Below, piece after piece: positions 1-4,631 of a DNA stretch of 6,010 nt. Origin of the DNA: Acidilobaceae archaeon (GTDB lineage Archaea > Thermoproteota > Thermoprotei_A > Sulfolobales > Acidilobaceae). The stretch spans positions 1 through 6,010 of the forward strand of contig JALURD010000055.1 of assembly GCA_027057815.1 (NCBI GenBank), written 5' to 3'. The notes under the pieces were generated by a model. It ran no database searches and was not told the origin of the DNA. It was given only the letters and a program-made list of their open reading frames with translations. A program made the position numbers and the translations under genes. Numbering within the stretch: position 1 is the first letter of the stretch; each line of letters begins with the position of its first letter.

Positions 1-80
1 GTATTCTACGCCACGGCGACGAATCCTATCGACGCGAGTCTGTAGCGGGGGAATCTAGCCCTCGCCGTGGCGTAGAATAC
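1..80. repeat. Perfect 19-bp inverted repeat with 42-bp spacer
   Basis: Positions 1-19 (GTATTCTACGCCACGGCGA) are the exact reverse complement of positions 62-80. The 42 bases between them show no obvious further pairing. A perfect 19-bp match so close by is not expected by chance in a 6-kb window. The left arm starts at the window edge, so the repeat may extend further left. It lies inside the 3' end of the CbiQ-like frame, and the left arm supplies that frame's TAG stop (6-8). It could be a foldback left by template switching, one end of a small mobile element, or a transcript hairpin. The sequence alone does not decide between these. Confidence 0.9.
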
Positions 81-278
81 CAGGGGTATAGACGCTAAGG
101 CGACAGCAGCTGAGACCAGGGGAGCCCCGGGGAAAGATGCGAGCGTCGCGGCTGCAAGCGCCCCAAGAAGAGGGGCCTCAGGCCTCCTAGGCTCAGCCGC
201 TCCCTCCATAGTCGAGAGCGCAAGCAATACGCTTCGCAGGCCCGAGAGGAGGCCTGAGAGCGGCTGGCTAGCCGCCAC
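6..278 (-). CDS. Short hydrophobic protein in the CbiQ position, probably a truncated ECF transporter T component
   Basis: This 90-residue frame follows the CbiN/PDGLE-like gene with an 11-base overlap, starting at a GTG (276-278) behind a purine-rich GGGGAAGGG stretch. It has an amphipathic N-terminal segment (about 8-21), a charged loop (25-34) and hydrophobic stretches at about 35-50 and 52-70, ending in a basic patch and a short hydrophobic tail. Gene order CbiM, CbiN, CbiQ, CbiO is usual for cobalt/nickel ECF transporters, so an integral-membrane CbiQ is expected here, but CbiQ proteins are normally well over 200 residues. The frame ends at a TAG inside a 19-bp inverted repeat, which suggests truncation. 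No CbiQ signature motif is visible because the diagnostic C-terminal coupling region is absent. The assignment rests on position and hydrophobicity only. An internal ATG at 207-209 lacks a ribosome site. Confidence 0.5.
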   Translation of the reverse strand: MAASQPLSGLLSGLRSVLLALSTMEGAAEPRRPEAPLLGALAAATLASFPGAPLVSAAVALASIPLVFYATARARFPRYRLASIGFVAVA

Positions 279-564
279 GGCCCTTCCCCGAGAGGGCTAG
301 ACCCAAGGCTATTATCAATGCCACTCCCACTAGCCCTGAAAGCACGTAACCTACCGTGTCTGGCAGGCCCGGCACAGTGTAGTCGGGGAATGGAGACCAC
401 TCAGGAAGATCCCACTCCCTCAAGCCGAGCTTCTCCGCTGCAACGTCCAGAGGCTCATGATAACCCACCCTCTCAGCTAGGATAACGCCAAACACCGGGC
501 TAAAAGCGAGGAGAACAACTATCAATACCAGAGGCCTCTTGTACTTCGAAAGCACGCCGGTCAC
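268..564 (-). CDS. CbiN/PDGLE-domain small subunit of a cobalt/nickel ECF transporter
   Basis: A 98-residue membrane protein with one helix near the N terminus (about 12-29), an extracellular loop and a second helix (about 73-92) ending in a basic tail. The loop carries SPFPDYTVPG (57-66), which resembles the PDYxVPG segment of the PDGLE/CbiN-type proteins that accompany CbiM or NikM. Such partners are thought to help metal loading or stability of the substrate-binding subunit. The GTG at 562-564 is preferred as start: it overlaps the CbiM stop (GTGA) and has GGGGTGG (571-577) seven bases after its GGTG core. An in-frame GTG at 577-579 lies inside that ribosome site and would add five residues. 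The 3' end overlaps the next frame by 11 bases, as expected in a coupled operon. Confidence 0.8.
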   Translation of the reverse strand: MTGVLSKYKRPLVLIVVLLAFSPVFGVILAERVGYHEPLDVAAEKLGLREWDLPEWSPFPDYTVPGLPDTVGYVLSGLVGVALIIALGLALSGKGRGG

Positions 565-1205
565 AGCCTGCCACCCCACGCGGCAAGCCCGCCCTTACCG
601 TAGAGATAGTCCACTATGAACGCTGTGGCAAGCCCCTCAATAATACCCAGAAGAGCGTGCCACGATACCATTACGGGGACCGACACCGTTACACCATAGG
701 GGAAAGAGGGGCTTAGACCGATCTCCACTCCAGCGGCAAGGCCAGCCAGGACTATGCCAAGCCATCCCCCGAGGAAGGAGCCTAAGAGTCTCGACCTTCT
801 ACTGTTACCAGCTATACCAACAACTAGCCTGTAGGCGTAGTAGCCTGCTAGAACATCGATTATAGCCATGTTTAGAACGTTGGCGCCAAAAGTCGTAAGG
901 CCTCCGTCGTGGAACACGAGAGTTTGAACAGCGAGTACAATGAACATGACGTAAAACCCCACCACCGGCCCGAAGACTATTCCGGCCAGTGCTCCCCCAA
1001 CAAAGTGAAGCGATGTTCCACCGGGCAACGGCCAGTTTAGCATCTGGGCAACGAATATCCCTGCGGCGAAAATTGAGACCGTGATCGCCCTATCACCTTT
1101 GATTAGTTCACTTGCCCTTCTCCAAGTCAAAGCCAGGTACCCAAGTGTGACTGCATAAGTTGCTATGATCCAAGTTGGATCTAGGAATCCATCTGGTATA
1201 TGCAA
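561..1205 (-). CDS. cbiM: CbiM/NikM-type cobalt or nickel substrate-binding membrane protein (ECF S component)
   Basis: A 214-residue polytopic protein with all the marks of CbiM/NikM. The N terminus is MHIPDG, where the first amine and His2 are known to coordinate the metal. It is followed by FVAQMLNWPLPGGTSLH (51-67), with the conserved Asn57 and His67, then GGALAGIVFGP (70-80), FHDGGLTTFGAN (98-109) and WHALLGIIEG (182-191). Hydrophobic segments suggest six to seven helices. It binds Co2+ or Ni2+ and passes it to the CbiQ/CbiO energising module; sequence alone does not settle which metal. The start is a TTG (1203-1205), fixed by the invariant MHIPDG and by the ribosome site AGGGTG (1212-1217), six bases upstream. 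It is the first gene of the minus-strand operon, behind a clear TATA box. Confidence 0.95.
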   Translation of the reverse strand: MHIPDGFLDPTWIIATYAVTLGYLALTWRRASELIKGDRAITVSIFAAGIFVAQMLNWPLPGGTSLHFVGGALAGIVFGPVVGFYVMFIVLAVQTLVFHDGGLTTFGANVLNMAIIDVLAGYYAYRLVVGIAGNSRRSRLLGSFLGGWLGIVLAGLAAGVEIGLSPSFPYGVTVSVPVMVSWHALLGIIEGLATAFIVDYLYGKGGLAAWGGRL

Positions 1206-1211
1206 GACCTA

Positions 1212-1217
1212 CACCCT
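1212..1217 (-). promoter_or_regulatory. Ribosome binding site for cbiM
   Basis: On the minus strand this reads AGGGTG and ends six bases before the TTG start. The site supports the unusual TTG initiation, which the invariant MHIPDG terminus of the family also requires. The same GGTG core at a similar distance precedes several other genes in the window. Confidence 0.7.
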
Positions 1218-1258
1218 ATCAGACTGTCATTTTCGATGTAGGGACGTATGGATTGTCT

Positions 1259-1274
1259 TATTTATAAAATTAAG
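1259..1274 (-). promoter_or_regulatory. TATA-box promoter of the cbiM operon
   Basis: On the minus strand the sequence is TTAATTTTATAAATAA, with TTTATAAA as the archaeal TATA core and an A/T-rich upstream edge fitting a TFB recognition element. Transcription would start about 25 bases downstream, near 1240, leaving a leader of about 35 bases that includes the ribosome site. The core is almost symmetric (TTTATAAAA on the plus strand). A plus-strand start near 1290 therefore cannot be excluded, but it would leave a leader of more than 110 bases before the next plus-strand gene. Confidence 0.65.
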
Positions 1275-1290
1275 GCGTATCCTTCAAGAT

Positions 1291-1304
1291 CCTGTATATA
1301 CGGG
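1291..1304. promoter_or_regulatory. 14-bp near-perfect palindrome upstream of the cbiM promoter, possible operator
   Basis: CCTGTATATACGGG is an inverted repeat with a single mismatched pair around GTATATAC. It lies about 20 bases upstream of the cbiM TATA box, within the divergent region shared with the plus-strand membrane gene. Metal-uptake operons are commonly controlled by metal-responsive regulators, so an operator is plausible, but no known regulator motif is recognised. Confidence 0.35.
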
Positions 1305-1336
1305 TGAATATTTTAATTATGTAAATTCTATAGTGC

Positions 1337-1349
1337 TAATAATATAAGG
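1337..1349 (+). promoter_or_regulatory. TATA-like promoter of the plus-strand membrane gene
   Basis: The run TAATAATATAAGG is A/T-rich with an ATATAA core and sits about 65 bases before the preferred TTG start at 1410. Initiation about 25 bases downstream would fall near 1370, giving a leader of about 40 bases that contains the GGAGGTG ribosome site. A further A/T stretch at 1310-1327 is a weaker alternative. Confidence 0.4.
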
Positions 1350-1394
1350 ACGCGAGGAAATGATCCAATTTCTTGATGCTTGCTTATTGCTCAT

Positions 1395-1401
1395 GGAGGT
1401 G
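1395..1401 (+). promoter_or_regulatory. Ribosome binding site that sets the start at 1410
   Basis: GGAGGTG is the best Shine-Dalgarno match on the plus strand. It ends eight bases before a TTG at 1410-1412. An upstream in-frame TTG at 1380 would place this site inside the coding sequence and has no comparable site of its own. Confidence 0.65.
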
Positions 1402-1409
1402 GCGATGGC

Positions 1410-2150
1410 TTGAATTCCTCAAGAGGAGAATATCATTCTGAGGAGAGGCTTTACCTCTTACTCGATGGTTTTGAGAAGCTAAGAAAAGGGTCACTTCTCG
1501 TTGTAGTTGGGTATGTACTCATAATCGCATCTCTCCTTTGGATGATGGCCTCTGTGGCCACGTTTCCATCAATATTTAGGGGCATGGATAGATTCCTCGG
1601 TGCAATGACCTCTGCTATGATTGCCGCCGCATTGACCTCCCTAGCCGGGATCCTCTTGGCTCTAGCGGGCTTCATAGTGCTTCTCTCATCGTCCAGTAGC
1701 TTCAGAGACTATTCCCCTTCCAGGCTTGGGAGGGGATCCACTGCTGCATCCCTCATAGCTGGGGGCTTCGCGGCTATGGCGTTCGGCCTACTTTTAATAA
1801 TAGCGTCGGCATACGGCGCTACGGCCTGGAGCGCTGTTATTGGTATGGGGTTCATATTCCTCGGGATACTAATAGCATTCATAGGTGAGATACTCTTCGC
1901 CGTGTTTATTAGGGACTTAACCGTGCTTAGGGATGAGGGTCTCAACGTCCCGGCGAGCTTCGACGCAGCGGGAATACTATTACTCTTAGGCGTAGTGTTA
2001 AGCGTTATACCTATGATAGCCCCCATAGGAGCGATCCTCGCGTTAATAGCTCTAGCAATGATCTATAAGTACTCAGAGGAAGCTATTAATGGGTTAAGAG
2101 AACAGATTTCAAGGAGCAGGGCAGGGTTGAGCAGGCCATACAGGCCTTGA
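1410..2150 (+). CDS. Multi-pass membrane protein of unknown function, DUF973-like
   Basis: A 246-residue protein from the TTG chosen by its ribosome site; a TTG at 1380 would add ten residues. A short hydrophilic head containing FEKLRKG precedes about six hydrophobic segments at roughly 25-48, 60-92, 112-136, 142-168, 187-206 and 208-222. A basic tail rich in Arg and Ser ends the protein. A soluble loop between helices four and five carries RDLTVLRDEGLNVP. The head motif and the paired glycine-rich C-terminal helices resemble crenarchaeal DUF973-type membrane proteins, but I cannot confirm the family. No catalytic or metal site is evident. It has its own promoter, diverges from the metal transporter and converges on the KH gene, so its neighbours say little about its role. 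Confidence 0.8.
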   Translation: MNSSRGEYHSEERLYLLLDGFEKLRKGSLLVVVGYVLIIASLLWMMASVATFPSIFRGMDRFLGAMTSAMIAAALTSLAGILLALAGFIVLLSSSSSFRDYSPSRLGRGSTAASLIAGGFAAMAFGLLLIIASAYGATAWSAVIGMGFIFLGILIAFIGEILFAVFIRDLTVLRDEGLNVPASFDAAGILLLLGVVLSVIPMIAPIGAILALIALAMIYKYSEEAINGLREQISRSRAGLSRPYRP

Positions 2151-2177
2151 GGCCCCGGGCCACTCATAATTATGAGT
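2134..2177. terminator. Stacked dyads between convergent genes, possible bidirectional terminator
   Basis: Between the membrane gene (stop 2148-2150) and the KH gene (stop 2187-2189) lie three consecutive dyads: GGCC-5 bases-GGCC (2134-2146), GGCCCCGGGCC (2151-2161) and the perfect 16-bp palindrome ACTCATAATTATGAGT (2162-2177). A short ATTTTC follows on the plus strand and a TAATTTG stretch precedes it on the minus strand. Archaeal termination depends mainly on T-runs, which are weak here, so the function is tentative; the palindromes themselves are certain. Confidence 0.45.
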
Positions 2178-2186
2178 ATTTTCAAA

Positions 2187-2768
2187 TTAGAAGTGCTCAC
2201 CCCAGAGGCTCAGCCTCTCCCTCCTTTTTATCTCCCTCATTATTCTATCTAAGTGCTTGTAGACTGTGCTATGCATTCTACCTTCGACTAGCATCTCAAT
2301 GGCCTGCTTTGCCGCCATGGCCCTCTCGTATTCTCCTATTATTGCTACGTGGTAGTCTCCAACTACTATGTAGGTGCCTGTCATCTGCTCGAGTGTCCTT
2401 CGGGCTCTACCGCCTTCGCCTATGATTCTCCCCTTAACCCTCTTGAGATGATTGGGTGAGTCTCCCACGAGTTGCTTTAAGTCGACAATAACAAGTACCT
2501 GGTCGTCATCTAGAAGTCTCATGGCTTTATCCGCTGGGAACCCGTAGGCTATCGCTTTGATTACCTCTGCGGCTTTCATCACATTGTAAGGACTAACCTT
2601 GTCGCTCTCAGCCTCAACTATAACCATGCCATTCTCGGTGTCAACCGTTATGAGCGTGCCCGTACGCTCCATAAGCTCCTTCTTAACCCTGCCAGCTTCA
2701 CCGATAACCGCGCCCAGCCTCTCAGGCGGCACCCTGACGTACATCCTCGGCCTTATCCCTGCCGGCAT
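2187..2768 (-). CDS. dim2: Archaeal Dim2/Pno1-type two-KH-domain rRNA-processing protein
   Basis: A 193-residue RNA-binding protein with two KH domains. KH1 (about 8-75) has its GxxG loop as GEAG (23-26). KH2 (about 106-165) has GRIIGEGGRARRTLEQMTG with GEGG at 117-120. A charged helix ends the protein (about 169-185). Domain order, length and the KH2 signature match archaeal Dim2, the counterpart of eukaryotic Dim2/Pno1, which binds near the 3' end of small-subunit rRNA during late 30S/40S maturation. Both GxxG loops are intact, so RNA binding is likely kept in each. The ATG is firm: AGGTGG (2775-2780) lies six bases upstream. It has its own TATA-like promoter. RIO1, a small-subunit maturation kinase, lies about 700 bases upstream on the same strand, separated by the opposite-strand cassette. 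Confidence 0.92.
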   Translation of the reverse strand: MPAGIRPRMYVRVPPERLGAVIGEAGRVKKELMERTGTLITVDTENGMVIVEAESDKVSPYNVMKAAEVIKAIAYGFPADKAMRLLDDDQVLVIVDLKQLVGDSPNHLKRVKGRIIGEGGRARRTLEQMTGTYIVVGDYHVAIIGEYERAMAAKQAIEMLVEGRMHSTVYKHLDRIMREIKRRERLSLWGEHF

Positions 2769-2774
2769 TACTGG

Positions 2775-2780
2775 CCACCT
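2775..2780 (-). promoter_or_regulatory. Ribosome binding site of the KH gene
   Basis: On the minus strand it reads AGGTGG, followed by CCAGTA and then the ATG. The match and spacing are the clearest in the window and serve as a reference for judging the other starts. Confidence 0.75.
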
Positions 2781-2810
2781 AGCCGCGCCTGGAGTCTAGT
2801 GGAGTTAACG

Positions 2811-2823
2811 CGAGTTATAACGC
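2811..2823 (-). promoter_or_regulatory. TATA-like promoter of the KH gene
   Basis: On the minus strand the sequence is GCGTTATAACTCG, with TTATAA as core. Initiation about 25 bases downstream would be near 2790, giving a leader of about 22 bases that includes the ribosome site. An own promoter fits the gene being cut off from the RIO1 operon by plus-strand genes. Confidence 0.45.
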
Positions 2824-2897
2824 CTAGGCTTAGGAGGGTTAACGGTTTAACAGGTTTTCCAAATTATCGAAAAGAGAAGGGAGCGCGTGTTAGCGGG

Positions 2898-3143
2898 GTG
2901 GTTTGGACGCATGCGTACAGGATTACCTGGATTCTTCGGACCATCACACTGGTTGTCCTGCTATCGCTAGCCCTAGTAGGTGGAGTAGTAGTCTGCAAGG
3001 CTAAGGAGAAGGCTAAGCCCGGGGAGTAGGAGGAGAAGTGGGAGAAAGCCGCAAAGGAAACTGGTAGGACGGCACTATGGCTTGGAGTATTCTACAACCT
3101 CATAATTCTCCTTCTATTCCTGGGTATACCCTGTAATGGTTAA
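2898..3143 (+). CDS. Small two-helix membrane protein frame interrupted by an in-frame TAG
   Basis: The frame opens at a GTG (2898; an earlier GTG at 2799 would add a basic, non-membrane stretch overlapping the KH promoter). It encodes a hydrophobic helix (LVVLLSLALVGGVVVC), then a Lys/Glu-rich loop, and meets TAG at 3027-3029. Read past it, the same frame gives EEKWEKAAKETGR and a second helix (LGVFYNLIILLLFLGIP), ending at TAA 3141-3143, which overlaps the ATG of the next gene. No ATG, GTG or TTG occurs in frame after the TAG, so the second half cannot be separately initiated in the usual way. One base change (GAG to TAG) explains the stop. It may be a nonsense mutation, readthrough, a sequencing error, or a genuine 44-residue protein followed by a decayed tail. 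I recognise no family. Confidence 0.5.
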
Positions 3144-3438
3144 GGCTGGATTGAAGCCTCCCCTCTCCCTGAGAAGGGCGATCATCCTCCATAGCATTGC
3201 CAACGTTATCCTTGTTGGTGTTGCCGGTTTCCACGCTGTTTACTATTGGGAGAAGGGTAAGGTGGGACCTGTTGAGTACGCGTTGATAGCTGTAGCCCTA
3301 CTCTTGGTAAGCTCTGGGATAATCTTAGCTGCGGTAAGGTTTAGGGCCGCCAGGAGGATAGCAGCATTAATACACCTGCAGAGAATCCTCGGCCTTACAC
3401 TTCTAACCCTCGCCGTGATACACTACTCAATAAAGTGA
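3136..3438 (+). CDS. Small three-helix membrane protein with paired intramembrane histidines
   Basis: A 100-residue protein with helices at about 14-37, 46-67 and 75-97, linked by short basic loops. Helix one carries His19 and His33, fourteen residues apart; helix three carries His80 and His96, sixteen apart. Helices one and three run in the same direction, so the histidines pair at two levels of the membrane. This resembles how diheme b-type cytochromes hold heme, but no cytochrome signature is recognised and the role is unproven. The ATG overlaps the stop of the preceding frame (ATGGTTAA) and has no good ribosome site, suggesting translational coupling to the interrupted frame. The gene ends only eight bases from the convergent RIO1 stop. 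Confidence 0.75.
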   Translation: MVKAGLKPPLSLRRAIILHSIANVILVGVAGFHAVYYWEKGKVGPVEYALIAVALLLVSSGIILAAVRFRAARRIAALIHLQRILGLTLLTLAVIHYSIK

Positions 3439-3446
3439 TAAGGCTG

Positions 3447-4280
3447 CTACGAGAAGTCCTGGCCCTCCACGCCTAGGCAGGCTTTGAGGTGTCCAAGGTA
3501 GTCCTGAACACCTATGGCTTTAGCCATGAGATCTGCGGGATCCCCGTCTATGTATGACGAGAAGAAGTCTACTATATTGCCTACATCTCTCTCTAGAAAC
3601 TCAAGGGCGTAGGGGTGGTCATGGTGAACCGCCTGGGCGACGTCAATTATCCAGGGCTTTTCCATCCACAGCATGATATTATACTCGCTGAGGTCGGCAT
3701 GGACTAGCTTAGCCTTGCATACTATCCTCTCAATTTGTACCGCTAGGTCTGTAAGTATCTCTTCCATGAACTGCTCGTCGAGATTGTCAGCCTCCTCTAC
3801 AAGAAGGGGGGCTCTATACCCGTTCTCTCCCAAGAACTCCATTACAAGGACGTTGCCAGAGTATGCTACCGGCCTTGGAACTCGCACCCCCGACTCATGG
3901 AGCCTCTTAAGGTTCCTGTATTCCTTCCGAGTCCATTCGTAGATTAGCCTCCTGAAGTTCCCTGAGGGGATGTTCTCGAAGCGAGGATCACCTATTATGT
4001 ACTTTTTTATGCTTTTCCTGAACTCTGCGGTTGCACTGAGGTATATCTTAACTGCAAGGTCGTCCCCGTTCTTGGACTTGGCCCAGTAGACTCTAGCCTC
4101 CTTCCCCGCACTAACTACACCCTTAAGCTCCCATATCACGCCCTTGGACTCCAATCTGTATATGTGGCCCATAGTGAAGGAGTCGAATACCTCCTCTACA
4201 GTCTTGAGTAAGTCTCTATCCTTTCTTCTCTCCTCCTCCTCACGCTGCCTCTTAAGCCACCTGGCGCGGCGCCTAGCCAA
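3447..4280 (-). CDS. rio1: RIO1-type atypical serine kinase/ATPase
   Basis: RIO kinases act in late small-subunit maturation; eukaryotic Rio1 helps release factors from pre-40S particles. The 277-residue protein has a charged Arg/Glu helix (1-26), then the RIO1 nucleotide loop SAGKEARVY (57-65), the lysine of AVKIYL (Lys78), EWTRKEY, the hinge MEFLG (147-151), the catalytic loop VHADLSEYN (Asp196, Asn201) and the metal-binding IDVAQ (Asp213) followed by DHP. All catalytic residues are present, and the absence of a winged helix points to RIO1 rather than RIO2. Start: the TTG at 4280 overlaps the aIF1A stop (TTGGCTAG) and lies about ten bases after GGAGGTT; a TTG at 4292 abuts that ribosome site and would add four residues. 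It is the last gene of the NMD3-aIF1A-RIO1 operon. Confidence 0.93.
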   Translation of the reverse strand: MARRRARWLKRQREEEERRKDRDLLKTVEEVFDSFTMGHIYRLESKGVIWELKGVVSAGKEARVYWAKSKNGDDLAVKIYLSATAEFRKSIKKYIIGDPRFENIPSGNFRRLIYEWTRKEYRNLKRLHESGVRVPRPVAYSGNVLVMEFLGENGYRAPLLVEEADNLDEQFMEEILTDLAVQIERIVCKAKLVHADLSEYNIMLWMEKPWIIDVAQAVHHDHPYALEFLERDVGNIVDFFSSYIDGDPADLMAKAIGVQDYLGHLKACLGVEGQDFS

Positions 4281-4617
4281 GCTCCTCTCCAACCTCCTCC
4301 AGCATCTCCTCGTCTATGTAGCCCATCTCTATTAGTTTCCTGACCTCGTCCTTAACGTATCTATACACGACTTCGCCCTTCATGTCCTTGGTGCCCCAGG
4401 GGAGGAAGAGGATTACGTCTCCTTCCCTCATCCAAACCCTTCTCCTCATCTTACCCGGTATCCAGGCCTTGTATACCTCGCCGTCGGCGCACCTCACTTC
4501 AAGGAAGCCTCCTCCGATGTTACGTATGACAATGCATGGCATTGTACCCTCCTCCTCGCTTGGCAGGGGCATCTCGCCCTTCCGCCTCTCCTCGTAGCCG
4601 CGCCTCTTCCTGGCCAC
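4273..4617 (-). CDS. eif1A: Translation initiation factor aIF1A
   Basis: A 114-residue OB-fold protein, the archaeal counterpart of eIF1A/IF1, which binds the A site of the small subunit during initiation. A basic tail (ARKRRGYEERR) and MPLPSEEEG lead into the OB core (about 24-88) with RCADGE (42-47), IPGKMRRRVW (54-63), EGDVILFLPW and KGEVVYRY, all typical of the family. An acidic C-terminal helix of about 20 residues follows, including MLEEVGEELG. Start choice: GTG at 4617 is six bases after the GGTG of the ribosome site GAGGGGTGA (4623-4631). In-frame GTGs at 4620 and 4626 are closer to or inside that site. It follows NMD3 directly and overlaps RIO1 by eight bases, so the three are probably co-translated. 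Confidence 0.94.
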   Translation of the reverse strand: MARKRRGYEERRKGEMPLPSEEEGTMPCIVIRNIGGGFLEVRCADGEVYKAWIPGKMRRRVWMREGDVILFLPWGTKDMKGEVVYRYVKDEVRKLIEMGYIDEEMLEEVGEELG

Positions 4618-4622
4618 CACAT

Positions 4623-4631
4623 TCACCCCTC
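4623..4631 (-). promoter_or_regulatory. Ribosome binding site of aIF1A inside the end of NMD3
   Basis: On the minus strand it reads GAGGGGTGA and contains the NMD3 TGA stop. Terminating ribosomes would sit on the aIF1A start, a usual arrangement for coupling. The position argues for GTG 4617 (or 4620) rather than the GTG at 4626, which lies inside the site. Confidence 0.6.

Noticed and set aside
1165..1347. Plus-strand 60-codon open frame over the cbiM start and promoter
   Set aside because: It overlaps the conserved start of cbiM and its TATA box, has no ribosome site, and its product looks like no protein family.
1353..1376. Imperfect 7-bp hairpin in the leader of the plus-strand membrane gene
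   Set aside because: The stem is A/T-rich with a G-U pair and short; such hairpins are common by chance in A/T-rich leaders.
1393..1413. Six-codon frame (MEVAMA) overlapping the TTG start at 1410, possible leader peptide
   Set aside because: Its coding bases are the ribosome site itself and it has no upstream site of its own, so it is most likely coincidental.
2799..2897. N-terminal extension of the small plus-strand membrane frame from a GTG at 2799
   Set aside because: It covers the KH gene's promoter, lacks a ribosome site and encodes an Arg-rich stretch with no membrane character. The shorter start at 2898 is preferred but not proven.
3087..3095. GTATTCTAC shared with the inverted repeat at positions 1-9
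   Set aside because: A nine-base match without further similarity is expected by chance in a window of this size.
3122..3131. Perfect 10-bp palindrome GGGTATACCC just before the ATG at 3136
   Set aside because: It is short, lies within coding sequence of the preceding frame and leaves no loop for an RNA hairpin, so it was not given regulatory meaning.
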